Below are positions 37,876 through 52,577 of a stretch of DNA of 64,000 nt, one piece after another. Source of the DNA: Ooceraea biroi (Eukaryota; Arthropoda; Insecta; Hymenoptera; Formicidae); assembly GCF_003672135.1 (NCBI RefSeq), contig NC_039513.1, forward strand, positions 11,941,971 to 12,005,970, read 5' to 3'. Positions within the stretch are counted from its first letter, which is position 1, and every line of letters begins with the position of its first letter. The position numbers were made by a program, and so were the translations under genes. The notes below the pieces were generated by a model that did not search any database, had not been told where the DNA came from, and saw nothing but the letters and a program-made list of their open reading frames with translations.

Positions 37876-38860
37876 TATAATAATAATACACACATTTAAT
37901 ATAATTGGTATCTGAAAGATCAGAGTGATCCGTTGGTCTACTACTGCAACGTCCATAATCAAATGTCCATTATTTCTCTCATTCTTCGTTCAAGAACCGA
38001 TAATGCGACAATTTCGATAAAGCGTTTTCAAGTTTGATAAGCGTTATAAAATTCCGTCCTTCTTAAACTCTTACATTGCTTTTTTTTCGATTGTGATATC
38101 TCGCAGTGATTATTTTGCACTGCCTCGTGAATTCCCTCGTGTCTACTTTTACATTTTCTCCGTTTAATCGTGCTCGCGCGATTCTTCCTTTCGTTTATTT
38201 CAATTTCGTTTATTACCAAAATAAAGAGCCACTACGATAAAAAAAAAACAAGGATGTAGAATGCATATAATATTAATTATAATAATATTAATAATAATAA
38301 TAATAATAATGAGATACTAATAATAATTGTAATAATCACTACAATGATAAAGATAACTGTGTACCGTAAGATGTAGATAGTTTATACGACAATCAGTTTT
38401 TTGTTTTAATCGTTTAAACTCGAAGCACAATTCATTACTGTTAAAAAATACACAATCAAGATAGTCATTACAATATACATTACAGTTTTTTTTTCCGTAG
38501 TAATAATAAGGTATACTTGTATTGAATTTACTCAGTATTTCTCAAGTCCCTCTGTTTCATGACGACGGTTTCATTACGACATTGTAGGTGTAACACGTGT
38601 GTGTGTATGTGTATGTATGTGTGTGTACGTGTGTGTGTGTGTAGACGCGATACGTTGCACCTTTTCTTTTCTTGTATTTTTTTTCATTTTTTTGCTGTTG
38701 TAGACTTGTTTTATTATGTAAAATAATTAAAGGTAAGATGTTATCATGTGGTTTCTCCGCTGGAGGAGGGGTCGCCGGCATTACGACTAGCTTCGTTGCA
38801 GCTAGTTCCGCAATTCCATTACTTCGCCCGCGTTACATCGGGCCCGCTTGGCATTACATC
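36603..38860. other. Rho1 downstream region and microsatellites
   Basis: No coding exon apart from the Rho1 end at 38861. Simple repeats are dense: CG at 36608-36628, TA near 36797-36858, TC at 37014-37036, TAA at 37851-37874 and 38288-38310, and TG at 38597-38641. Much of the right half is probably the Rho1 3' UTR, which runs leftward. The lysine/serine-rich open frames here look random. Confidence 0.5.
38597..38641. repeat. Imperfect (TG)n microsatellite
   Basis: TG units interrupted by TA, within the probable Rho1 3' UTR. Confidence 0.8.
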
Positions 38861-42008
<3,148 letters not shown>

Positions 42009-42010
42009 TA

Positions 42011-42769
42011 CAGGGTGTCCCGGGTTTTAACCGACAAACTGCGGGAGCATATTCTACTAGTGGAAATAAGAAAAAATTCTTATATCGAGTTTGCTTAGAA
42101 ATGCTTTATTACAAAGTTATAAACCAATATTCAAAAGAAATATCAGATAAGTAACAACGGATTTTTTCACAAAAATAAAAATTATCTACGCAATGATTTA
42201 GTGACGCATTTCAAAATGTTGTCCTTGCACATCGATACAAGCTAGACATCGACGTAGTACAGAATTTGTTACAGTACGACATTCCTGAAAATTTTGTTGC
42301 ATCTCAGTAACTGAATTAGTAATTCGTTGCTTTAAATCTATCTGGTACTCTCCTGTTAGGAAATCTACGTTGATACTCTCGTACGGCAGCTCGTGCATTT
42401 CCGTCACAGAATCCGTACACGAAATGAATATCAGTGTATTCCTCATTTGAAAACACTTTTGGCATTCTGATAGTAATTGCTAGTTCACACGACGATTGAA
42501 ATCTAACAGCTACTGTTCTGAAAGTAACAATCATACTGAATCGTTTCAACATAGTGAACATGAATACATGTGAATACACATAACAAACATCTTCGACCTT
42601 CCAAATTCTACACTATGTTCCGTTGTTACTTATCTCATATTTCTTTTCAATATTGGTTTATAACTTTGTAATAAAGCATTTCTAAGCAAACTCGATATAA
42701 GAATTTTTTCTTATTTCCACTAGTAGAATATGCTCCCGCAGTTTGTCGGTTAAAACCCGGGACACCCTG
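42011..42769. mobile_element. TA-flanked hairpin DNA transposon derivative, 759 bp with 150-bp terminal inverted repeats
   Basis: Ends CAGGGTGTCCCGGGTTTTAA and its inverse are flanked by TA. The 150-base arms 42011-42160 and 42620-42769 are almost identical inverses. The core, read on the minus strand, holds both the start and the end of a transposase with the catalytic middle missing, so this is an internally deleted non-autonomous copy. Confidence 0.85.
42198..42465 (-). pseudogene. Internally deleted transposase: helix-turn-helix start joined to C-terminal end
   Basis: Reading leftward from 42465, a frame starts MPKVFSNEEYTDIHFVYGF and continues GNARAAVREYQRRFPNRR, which resembles the N-terminal DUF4817-like helix-turn-helix of IS630-type insect transposases. 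A second frame then gives LKQRITNSVTEMQQNFQ and ends QGQHFEMRH, the family's terminal region. The two frames are offset and the DDE region is absent. Confidence 0.65.
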
Positions 42770-42771
42770 TA

Positions 42772-45700
42772 TATCTATCATGAGGAGTTGCTTAAAGTTA
42801 CAAAGATCTCACAAAGACTTTACCTTATGCATCATTAGGATAAACTAATAATCTGTGAAGATTACGTGCACAAAAAAAAGAAGAGGAGAGGAACGAGAGA
42901 GATCGGTATATTATTTGTTGTTAGGCATGCAATATTAAACATCCCACGTGTGTACCCATCGGAAGAACCATCTGACAAAAGCGCAAATCAAATCTATGTA
43001 TACGCAGTATACATTCACATCGTACAAACATAACAATGCGCTGTACAGAGCACAGAGGTGATTTTTTTAACACGTAGCTCTAAAGTGCTCGGCTTTTGAA
43101 GTACAGCCGCTCGCAGCGGAAAGAAGAAAGAAAGAGAGAGAGAGAGAGAGAGATAATAAAGAGAGAAAGAGAGTGATCCGTTAATTTAAGAGAATCAAGA
43201 GAGGAGAGTACCAATGTGACAGCAACGAAAGGGAAAGCTGCTGACGCAGAGAAGTTAATTCAGCCTCGGATCCCTTCGCGCATATACGTTTCATTTCCAT
43301 GTTAATAGAATAAACCGATCGCGACACAATGACGCTCGGCGAAGTCGCACAAAAGCGAGAGCCTCTCGAACTAAGAACGTCATTGCGAGATCTCTTCTCT
43401 CGTTGAGAGAGAGAGAGAGAGAATCCGAGTGTTCTTCCTACAATTGCAATTGAACGAGATCGACCAAATAAAAATAAACGGAGGACTATCGGCGCACCGA
43501 CCGCTCCGATATCGCGAGCACTCCGACACGCAGGAACGAGCCCTTTGTCTCGAATTTACGTGTCGCTCGCAATCCACGGGGGGGGGGAGAAAAGGAACCG
43601 CTGGAGCCGAGAGTATCGAGAGAACGTTGTGCACCAGACTGGATCCTGAAACGCTTCCGTATATTTTGCCATCACAGAGGAGGAACGTATCCCTCGAGGA
43701 AGACGAACGCACGAAGACCGCCCGTAACGACCCCTCACTCGGACGTCTCCCGCGAGAACGCGAGGATCGGTTGTCGCTGTTCCGCTCTTTCCAGCCGCAT
43801 CTTTCGCGTTGCCTCTTGCGGTCGAGACGAAACGAGGCTGCGTGGGGAGCGGAGAGCGTTTGCCGAGAGGAAAACGGAGAGAAAACCCGTGGAGAAGCGT
43901 GGCGCACGGTCGTTAACGAGACTAGACCTCGGTGCTTCCGCGCTTCTCTCTCTCCTTTTTTTACACTTTCTACGCTCAAAACGTAACGTACGTGAAAACT
44001 TGGAGGGAAGCGGGAGAAAGAAACGAAGTTTAGAAAGTACAACCGAAACAAGCGGATCTAACGAGTCCGCCGTTGGCGGACTAAACTAACCTATACCTTC
44101 CTCCGCGACGAAGATAGCGCGCTTCGGCCAAGGTCGTAGAGCATGAAGAAGAGAAAAAGAGAGAACGGCCGGGAGAGAGAGAGTGAGTGAGTGCGTAGCG
44201 GATGCTCAGGACGCCATCGATGACGCGAGTGCTCAGGAGACGCCATCGATGACGCGGATTCTCGGGAGACGCTATCGACGTTCGTCGCTCGGACACTCGG
44301 GAGATCCGGCTGCGTCTCAATCTGCACTCGCCTGCACCCTTTCCGCGTTTAAAATGCCGTACGTGCACGCACTTCGCGACGGAAAAGAGGAAGGCGGTTA
44401 ACGTGGCGAAAGGTGCAACTGAACCTTTAAAAACGAAGTCTCTGAAGATCGCCGTCCGTGCGTTCCTGTCCCGCTGCCTCCCGGCACGAGGAATCGATTT
44501 CCGCCGAGCACGATCTCTATACTCAATACCGAACCCTCGCTCGAGATCTCGAAGCGCGAGCGCTTCTCACTTCAAGCGTAGAAAGTGGAACGCAAAGTGC
44601 GCCCGAAAAGAGCAGATCCTCGGCGATGATGATGATGATGTTGGGGCACGTTACGCACGCGATCGCGTCACGTCAAAAACGCGCACATAACCGAGAATCT
44701 GTTTACGTTCGGCCGGCGGGAGGGGTTGGGGTTGGGTTAGGGTTAGGAGCGACGTTGTCGAACGAGAATGTCCAAGCGACGATCGAGAACGGCGATTGCG
44801 GATCCGCCGTCGCGGATATTTAGAAACGAATCTGGCAGAAAGGGTAGTTACGATTCTTTTCGTCCAAAATCTTACGCACAGCATAACACGCGCGCGCGCG
44901 CCGGAAGTGCATCTGCCGTGCAGTAAGGCGAGGCAAAGCAGGAAAGCGAGCGAGAGAGAAAGAAAGAAAGAGAAAGAAAGAGAGAGAGAGAGAGTTTCCT
45001 TTTAATCGCATCCTCGATTCCTCTTAGCTTTCCAAGTTTGACGTGCGAATGCGGTTACTCGATGTCACTGGCAACTTGGAGAACGTACACCACACAAGGT
45101 GTGTGCGTATGTGTGTGCGAGAAAGGTAGAGAAACTCGCGGGGAATGGGAGAAGGGAACCAAGGGATTCCGTACGTGGTGCACAACAGTGCGTGACGCGC
45201 AACAGGGGTGGTACGCGAGGGCAAGTCCGCCGCGCGAGCGCGAGAAACGACAGAGACACGCCTGAGTGAGAGGAGACGTTTTTACTTACTGGTCTAAACG
45301 GCCACGTAGTGTCACGTAGTAGAACCCGAGAGCATTCCAAAAGACCCGTCGTGCGGATCGCCTCGCGACGGTGACAGCGACGGCGGCGGCGGCGGCGGCG
45401 AGGATGACAACGACGATGGATGCGGCGACGTGGACGACAGTGGCCGACGACGACGACGGCAACGGTGAATTATTGCGAACGTGTGTTATCGAATTGCGCG
45501 AGCACGTACGCGAGCTCAGAGCGCGCCTCGCCGTGCGACGATGCCGAGCGGACGAGATTCACGACGCATGGCACTCCCTCGGGGCCTCCTCGCGACCCGT
45601 TCTCTCTCCGTCTTTCTCCCTCTCTCTCGCGCGCGCTCTCGCTCTCTCCCTCACTCTCTCGGCTCACGGAGGAGGAGGCTCCTTTTTTCCCTCTTTTAAC

Positions 45701-46288
45701 ACCGGACCCGGTCCGACGTCCCGGCGGGATCTCCAACGCGACCGACCAAGCTCGCGACGCCCGCACGCACGGCGCACCACGCACCCTCGCACTATCCCGG
45801 CCGACCGTATAACTTAAGAGATATAATTGCGTATTTACCTGAAATCTAGCGACAGAAAGTCAAGAAAATGGCTGCCCTCGATGGCCACACCTCGATCTGT
45901 TGAGTGTGCGGCGATCGCGAGCGGTGGTGGGGCGAGCGACGACGGCGGCGGCGGCAGCGCGGACGTCTCAGGGTCGTGTGAAGCGTGCCCGGGCCCCCCC
46001 GCTCCGAGCGCCCGCGTGATTCACCGGCTTCATAAATTCGTTAGGTTGAACGAGTATCAAGCCGGATATCTTGCAGTGTCATTATTAATGCGCCGGGCTC
46101 GGCGACAGAAAATAACTCTCAAAGTAGCAACGATAATGATTGCTGGATAACCTTAAAGAAACGGAAAATTTTCAGCGGGTTGTCTTCAAATTAATTCCGT
46201 TTAGCGAGAAACTCAACTATCTACATTTATATCGAGAATGAGAATCACGGAGGGTGCAGAAGGTGCAACTAAAAGCGGCACACACGTC
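42772..46288. other. CpG-rich upstream region, probably Rho1 promoter and 5' exons
   Basis: From about 43400 to 46050 the DNA is GC- and CpG-rich with GA/CT microsatellites (43133-43153, 43403-43421, 44946-44995, 45601-45660). Many Arg/Ser-rich frames open on both strands, none with a recognisable motif. Rho1 needs a non-coding 5' exon to the right, and this CpG-rich block is the best place for it. GGTTAGGGTTAGG occurs near 44735-44750. Confidence 0.4.
45601..45660. repeat. (CT)n-rich tract
   Basis: Interrupted CT repeat that creates serine/leucine-rich shadow frames. Confidence 0.7.
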
Positions 46289-46496
46289 GTTCCGGCCTTT
46301 GACTATATACCTATGGACTGCTAACGTTGCCACTTAGGTAATGTAAAAGACGCGATCCAAGATCTCAGCGCACCCACGTCCCAACGGTCAAGCCAAGAAC
46401 TAATAGTCGTACATATACCTTTGACTGAAGCATTTGTTCCGTGGTTTCATGACGCATGTCAGGTGTTATAAGTGACAAATTCTAAGTGAAAACAAA

Positions 46497-46640
46497 ATGG
46501 TTCGTTATTGTTGTATCAAATCATGTACAATCACACGATACAAAGCCAAAACAGGAATACAAAAATCGTCTCGAAATAAAGAATTCACACTTGGTTCCTT
46601 AAATTCTCTGCGATTATCGGTCCGCAATTCCGATGGTTGA
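46497..46640 (+). pseudogene. Truncated THAP-like N-terminus of a transposase
   Basis: A 47-codon frame begins MVRYCCIKSCTITRYKAK. The closely spaced cysteines right after Met-Val match the usual start of a THAP C2CH finger, but the later Cys-x2-His half is missing before the stop at 46638. The call is based on position within the element and this short motif only. Confidence 0.35.
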
Positions 46641-47030
46641 TGATGCACAGATCCTTGAATCTGAAAAGTTTCTCCTTACTTACTTACGGACGTCGATTAA
46701 TCATTGAGGCCATACCTCATACAATAACGAGCACTACAGAAAAAATATTTAATATTTATAGAATAGAAAATAAAACACGCATTTCAAAGAATGACTTTGC
46801 ACGTAATAAGAAATATAAATGTCCAAAATCTTTTTACCAATTTTGACGCGCACGTATTAGATAATGATTGATTAGAAAATCACAAACATAAAATGATAAA
46901 AACAATAATAGAGTTTTATTTAAAGATAAAGTTATATTGGTTTGGCAAAGAATTGACACGTAACTTACATGTAAAATATGTCCGTAAAGATTTTACAAAA
47001 CTAATTTTGTTCAAAGGGCAGTAAGTGTAA

Positions 47031-47260
47031 TCTATATATATATAAGCCAAATACCACTCACTGACTCATCAACGTGCAGCCCGAACCACTGCATCTTTCG
47101 ACTTGAAATTTTAAGGGTATATTCCTACTAGTACGTAGGTGCTCACTAAGGGTGGGTTTTCCGAAATTCCACCCCTAACGGGTGAGAAGGGGTAAAATGT
47201 GTTTTTATTTAATTCTACGCATAATATCGCGGGCGAAGCCCGCGTGACGGGGGATGCTAG
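47031..47260 (+). mobile_element. Small non-autonomous Helitron-like element
   Basis: A 230-base unit begins TC after an A and ends CTAG before a T, as Helitrons do. The perfect stem GCGGGC-GAA-GCCCGC lies 13 bases before CTAG, the expected terminal hairpin. No terminal inverted repeats or target duplication are seen. It sits inside the P-like element, so it is the younger insertion. Confidence 0.6.
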
Positions 47261-47657
47261 TGTATAATAAAACTGATCTCTAGTCTCTTAAGATTACGTT
47301 TTTATTTTCTTAATTTTTTCCTTTCAAGTATACTTTATTGTACTACATTCTCATGTACCTAATGCTTTATTGTAAGTAAGAAAAGAATTTGAAGTTATTT
47401 TGCAATTTAACATGAAAAGTGCAACAATTTTACTGTTCAAAAAGCATTAAAAAAATCATATTAATACAATGACCATGAATATTTTGTTTTATATTGCAGT
47501 ATAAGAGAATGTGAATATTATATTCTTAAAACAATGTTCACGAAATATATGATTATTAGTTCTTGGTTTGGCCGTTGGTACCTGGTGGCGCTGAGATCTT
47601 GGATCGCACAATGGCTGCCCATTAGCAGTCCATAGGTATATAGTCAAAGGTTCCGAC

Positions 47658-49141
47658 TAAATTGCCGTACCGAACGTGCCGCATCCGCGTAAATATAAAT
47701 TACCCTCGTAGACGTAGTTAGGGCGTTGTAGAGGCTACAACGGGAAATCGATTGCAAGGTGCGCCGTGTTCGCCGTAGGAAAACGGAATCGATCCGGAAA
47801 TCCGCCGCAGCTGCCGGGCGCCGCGGCACCCACTCGCGGTACGTCGGCCCTGTGATTCGCTCCGAAACCGGCGAATCACGCGCCACCCGCGCGCCGCACG
47901 TCACGGACATGTGTGAGGAACTTTGCGCACGCATCGGCGCTTCTCGCCTCCTCCTGTGTCATCGTTATCGTCGTCACCGTCGTCGTTGCTGCTTGCTCTG
48001 CTCTGTTGCTTGCGGGTGGATGAACGGAAGGGTTGAAAAATATGTAAATAAAACGGCCGCACCGTTCCTCCGCCATGCGGAATCGGAACGCCGCTCGCGC
48101 TGCGCTCGAGTGTTAACGGTCACATTTGAATCCCGACAATTCGAAACTGCACTTTTCGCCCGTGCGCTCCGCCTTATGTGTCGACTATTTGTTTTATGCC
48201 TGTGGAGAACCGAGAGCTCGCGTACCGCGAAATGTCTCCGTAAATCTCGGATATTTAATGCACCCGTGCATGTGTACATGTGTGTACATACACGGCGGAT
48301 GTATATGTCATCTCGTTGCAGCAACGTGAAATCCGCGCGGCTAGGGGAACGGAAGCGTGCCGCGTGATTGGCCGAAGTATTCTGCCGTCTGGTCGTCTCG
48401 CGATCATCCGTTCAGTTTGCGAATATAAATTAAAACTTATTATTGGTTTATTGATAGTATTGGAGAATAAAAAAAACGCAGCTATACATAGAATGTCTTG
48501 AGTATAAAAGGCCAAAGTGTATTATAAGCATGAATTACACACCTATATTCCTATACTCGCGTCGCGTGGGATATTTCTGTTTTCTCATATTGCGTTAATT
48601 TCACACCGTAGCACCCGCGCGCGCGCGCGCGCTTTAGTGTGCGCGCACATACATGCGGAACGCCAGTTACCGGCGTGTCGGCCGGATGAATGAATAAAGT
48701 ATCCGGAATCTCTCCAATTGTCCGCGAAAATAAATGTTTCCGAGTCAATCCTTTCTCCTCTCGTCTTTCTTTCATAGCGGAGTTCAAGGTTGTCTCGCGG
48801 TACGATTCCGCGGCTGCATTTCTACATTGTTTAGCCGCACTAAACGCGACATGCCCGAGCGAGATCTGCGGATTAGAATGGCGTAAAGTCAGACTCGCAC
48901 GTCCGCGTTACCTCAAAGTGCGAACATTACATAAAGACGATACGTGACGAGTGTAATCTACAATTAATGCAACGTGTTAAATATAAGCTGTCGATTAGTC
49001 GCATCTTTTTGTTACTTGCCGATTGCCACTCTCACTCGTATGGACTTTGGCAATCACCTGATCGCAAACGGGCATACGATCCGCTTTTAATCGTAGGTAA
49101 CACGCTCGAGCGTGTTCCTCACGCGGATACAGCTGCTAATG
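47658..49141. other. Intergenic or upstream DNA
   Basis: A GC-rich part (about 47740-48400) opens Arg/Cys-rich frames with no motif; the 202-codon frame at 47759-48367 has biased composition and I do not call it. A (CG)n run lies at about 48617-48632. Nothing else can be supported. Confidence 0.45.
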
Positions 49142-49143
49142 TA

Positions 49144-50477
49144 CAGGGTGACAATTATTGTTTAGACAAACAAAAGTTTTATTTAAAGGGAACGATAAGA
49201 GATAGAAAGATACAACTTCTCAATTGTCTACTTGAAATAAAAGGCAATCAATTGATGAGGTTTTCGAAGTGACTGCCTTCGGAGGCGATGACATGACGAA
49301 GACGCATGATAAAGTTATCGATGACCTTCGGCAAAATATCACTATGGAAGCTATCAAAGCGTTAACAATGGCTGTTTTGAGGTCATCAGTTGTTTTTGGG
49401 GCCTCGTAATAGACCTTATGTTTAATGTAGCCCCAAAGAAAAGAATCAAGCGGACTCAAGTCCGGGGAGTATGGAGGCCGGTGCATGCTGTCGGGATAGT
49501 GATTTGGGTAGCCTAAGGCTATGACATTTGTTTTGAATGTCGAAAAGAGCGTATCAAAAACAACCCGCGTTCCGTGAGGGGGTGCTCCATCCTGTTGGAA
49601 CCAATAATCCCCAACCATACCTAATTCTTGAATCTTCGGGACAAATTCCTCTTGAAGAAGAGCTTTGTATCGAGCTGTAGTCACAGTTCCTTCAATAAAA
49701 AATGGACCGAGAATCATTTGACCACATAAGGCAGCCCAAACTGTGACTTTTTGAGGGTGAAGAGATTTTGTTACTGAGAATTGTGGTTTCTCTGAGCCCC
49801 AAAAACGGTAATTCTGGCGATTGACATAGCCATCCAGCCAGAAATGGGCCTCGTCACTGAACCAAATAAAGTTGGGATCGATCTGGCCGTTAATCATATT
49901 GGTCAATGAATGTGTTGGCGAAGTCCAGTCTTTGAGTTATTGAAGCTTCGTTGAGGTGCTGCATTGTCTGGATTTTGTATGGAAACAAAGACAAGTCCTT
50001 TTTCATGATTTTTCTTGCAGTCTCTCTGCTCACTTCGAGCTGGCTGGCTAATTGACGGCAGGATGTTGATGGACTCTCGTCGATTATGGCTCGGGCTCTC
50101 TCGATAGTTTCTTCTGTCCTTGCAGTAACTTTTGGCCCAACATTTCCCTTATAGGCATCAAGGACAGAACCAGTTTCTTCAAATTTGTGTATTAAATTGA
50201 TGATTGTACTCCGAGATGGTTTTGGCCGGTTCTTGAATGCTGTGGACCACTTGCGGAGCAATTCTGTGATGTTTTCACCTACTTTATAATAAGTTTTCAC
50301 GAGAAAAATGCGGTCTTCAATCGAATATTGCTGTTTGCACGCCACAGTGTAAATAAAGCCAAACTCTATTGTTTACCTTTTGTATGACTATCCCACTGGC
50401 AGACTAGCAGCGCCCCCACACAACTTCTGCTCGCGAAATTCAACTTTTTCTCTGCCTAAACAATACTTGTCACCCTG
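49144..50477 (-). mobile_element. Near full-length TA-targeting DNA transposon (IS630/Tc1/mariner-like), 1334 bp
   Basis: Ends CAGGGTGACAATTATTGTTTAG and the inverse of CAGGGTGACAAGTATTGTTTAG are flanked by TA; the inverted repeats are short, about 25 bases. The minus strand carries a nearly complete transposase. This is the most complete representative here of the CAGGGTG-ended group and shows what the hairpin derivatives may have lost. Confidence 0.85.
49248..50345 (-). pseudogene. Frameshifted transposase with helix-turn-helix and DDE/D domain
   Basis: Read leftward from 50345: a GTG where a start would be expected, then a frame with YSIEDRIFLVKTYYKVGENI and SRSTIINLIHKFEETGS, a two-part helix-turn-helix, ending at a stop at 49890-49892. 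The next frame overlaps it and carries the catalytic region: NFIWFSDEAHFWLDG (first Asp), WFQQDGAPPHG (second Asp) and YSPDLSPLDSFLWGYIK (third acidic position). Near 49350 a second shift is needed, because the family ending GSHFENLIN and stop (49248-49250) lie in another frame. With two frameshifts and a doubtful start the copy is inactive. No other host gene is disrupted as far as I can see. Confidence 0.8.
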
Positions 50478-50824
50478 TATATGTACTGTCTAATATACGT
50501 GTACGTACGTTCGTGCGCGTGTGCGCGCGGCACGTAGATACGTGCCAAATAAGAATGATGTCACCGCGTGACGCACGTGGATTGGCGAGCGCTTATGCCC
50601 GCCCGAGACTGGCCGATCGCGAGGAATACGGGGAATGCGGTCGTTAATGGAATTTACGCATCCTGCCCCGTGGAGAAACCGTATCCGTTGATTACCAACG
50701 CGTGGCGAGTGCGTTCGTTTAACGGAGAATAAGCGCTTAACGATAAGCCGCGCTCCTTCTCACGCACGATGAATCAAGGATTACAGAGAACTTTCTAGCT
50801 GTGGAATAGAAAGTGCATCGCGCG

Positions 50825-50852
<28 letters not shown>

Positions 50853-50855
<3 letters not shown>

Positions 50856-51443
50856 GGTGTTTCCTAAGTAGACAAACTTAAGGAGGATATTCCTTGGCTT
50901 ATTTTAAGAAGAAAAGGTCATATAAACATATGTCCTAAACTGCTTTGTTTTCCAAAAAAAAGTATCTGTCATTGTAAATATGTCTTGCTTGACGAGCGTT
51001 TCCATTAGCAAGACCGTATACGAAATGCATATCTGCCATTTCGGCGTTTGTGTAATTTACCATAATTAATAAAATTACTAAACTTAATAGGAACTAATAA
51101 AGTTTGCGTCAAAGATAACGTGATAGCAGTGATGCCGAATAGCGTGCTTTTGCAGTACGAGTCAACAGCGGTGGGGATGGAGTGGGGATGGTCTCGCGGC
51201 GGCCGCGCGGCGCAGTCTGAAACGAGTGTTCACTTGCGGCGCCGCGAGACCATCCCCACTCCATCCCCACCGCTGTTGACTCGTACTGCAAAAGCACGCT
51301 ATCCGAAAAGTGAACGAAAACAGTGATGTACTTTTTTTGGAAAACAAAGCAGTTTAGGACATATGTTTATATGACCTTTTCTTCTTAAAATAAGCCAAGG
51401 AATATCCTCCTTAAGTTTGTCTACTTACTTAGGAAACACCCTG
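50853..51443. mobile_element. Nested-palindrome MITE, 591 bp
   Basis: Ends CAGGGTGTTTCCTAAGTAGA and its inverse (with a small TACT indel) are flanked by TA inside a (TA)n run. Outer arms of about 115 bases occupy 50853-50966 and 51329-51443. A second, independent inverted repeat lies inside at 51138-51303. There is no transposase sequence. Confidence 0.85.
51138..51303. repeat. Inner palindrome of the MITE
   Basis: About 65-base arms (51138-51203 and 51238-51303), both containing AGCGTGCTTTTGCAGTACGA on one strand or the other, face each other across a GC-rich centre of about 35 bases. The arms appear identical apart from their outer edges. GC content differs sharply from the AT-rich outer arms, suggesting a separate origin. 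Confidence 0.8.
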
Positions 51444-52577
51444 TATATATATATTATAGCTGATGTCACGTGCTCCGGTCTACCCAATTTATTAATCGAA
51501 ATCACGTAGCTGCACTGAAAGCATCCCCGGAAGCGGAAACCAGAAAGGAATGATACACGCGCGAGAGATATTTATTTTTGGAAAGTAATCCCTCGATGAG
51601 GAACTCGACTTAACGATTTGTTAAAAATAATGTTAATTAAAATAAATTAATTTTAATTATCGCGGTTCCGCCTGTGATTTGTTTCATTATCTCTTGTTAC
51701 GTTTTTCTTTTCTCAAGAGACGTTTTAGATACGGAGTAACGACAAAATTATTCTTCATGATCGAATTTATTACAATTTTGCTTTTCATAAATCGGCGTAT
51801 TGCTTCAATGCAACGAAGGAACGAGCGTAATTGGGATGTACAAGATTACAAATCTGATTGCGAACGTTCGACTGAAAACCTTGATAAAACATAGTTTTTT
51901 CGATTTACGATTGAAAACGTCAGAAATGTTCTATATCTCGCATACATAATCTAATAATTAATGACTCGTCCCGCCCTGTATCATGAGGATTCAATATCTC
52001 TTACGTCGACTGAATTTTCAGATTTGCTTGTTTGAAACGTAACACGACCGACAGTTGTCAGTGTCGCGACACGGTTTTCAGCGTTCATAAACGATGTTAA
52101 TATAAAAAGATGTTACGCACATTGAGACGAAAATAATGTCACATAAATTTGCTTGCGTGATCCGGGAATCGGATCACCACGATCTCCAGGAAACCAAGTC
52201 CAGAATAATAATACAGTAAACTGGATGTCGCAAAAAGAATTCATCCAATCGTTGCGGCATTTAAAAAACATTTTTCAACGTTCGTACGTGCTATCAAAAA
52301 GTCGTACAATAGCCGGAGGCCCGTAGATGCGATTTCACACGAGTAATCAATGATGACTAATCTATCGAAACGAACCCCTATGATACGCACTCAGTATCGC
52401 TTTACGACATAGAATAAACGGTCAAAGCTGCTGCTGCTGGTCACATCACCTGCCATCTCTTAGAAAACAACTCTTAGGATACATCGCGCAGCCCGTGTCT
52501 ATCACGAGCGAGAAGGAAAAATTAGCCGCAGTGTCCATCAACTTCGTCCCCACATATCACACAGTCAGTCAGTGTCT
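51444..52577. other. Intergenic DNA downstream of SGTA
   Basis: AT-rich, no supportable gene. It probably includes the SGTA 3' UTR on the right. Confidence 0.5.

Larger units (their letters stand above)
46297..47649. mobile_element. P-element-like DNA transposon remnant, 1353 bp
   Basis: The ends CTTTGACTATATACCTATGG... (46297 onward) and the inverse at 47649 leftward match over about 110 bases with scattered differences; both arms also share GCGATCCAAGATCTCAGCG. Flanking octamers GTTCCGGC (46289-46296) and GTTCCGAC (47650-47657) differ by one base, an 8-bp target duplication. Eight-base duplications with a GTCCGGAC-like preference are a mark of the P superfamily. A short frame starting MVRYCCIKSC, like the first residues of a THAP zinc finger, opens at 46497. 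It carries a Helitron-like insert. Other 8-bp-TSD superfamilies such as hAT remain possible. Confidence 0.55.

Noticed and set aside
44728..44752. GGGTTAGGGTTAGG, telomere-like
   Set aside because: Only about two units, in a G-rich CpG region; too short to be an interstitial telomeric array.
45371..45817. 148-codon frame with Ala/Thr/Asp start
   Set aside because: Built from GCG/GAC simple repeats and a CT tract; looks like 5' UTR or promoter DNA.
47759..48367. 202-codon plus-strand frame rich in Arg and Cys
   Set aside because: Composition follows the local GC bias; no domain, no splice support, overlapping frames on the other strand.
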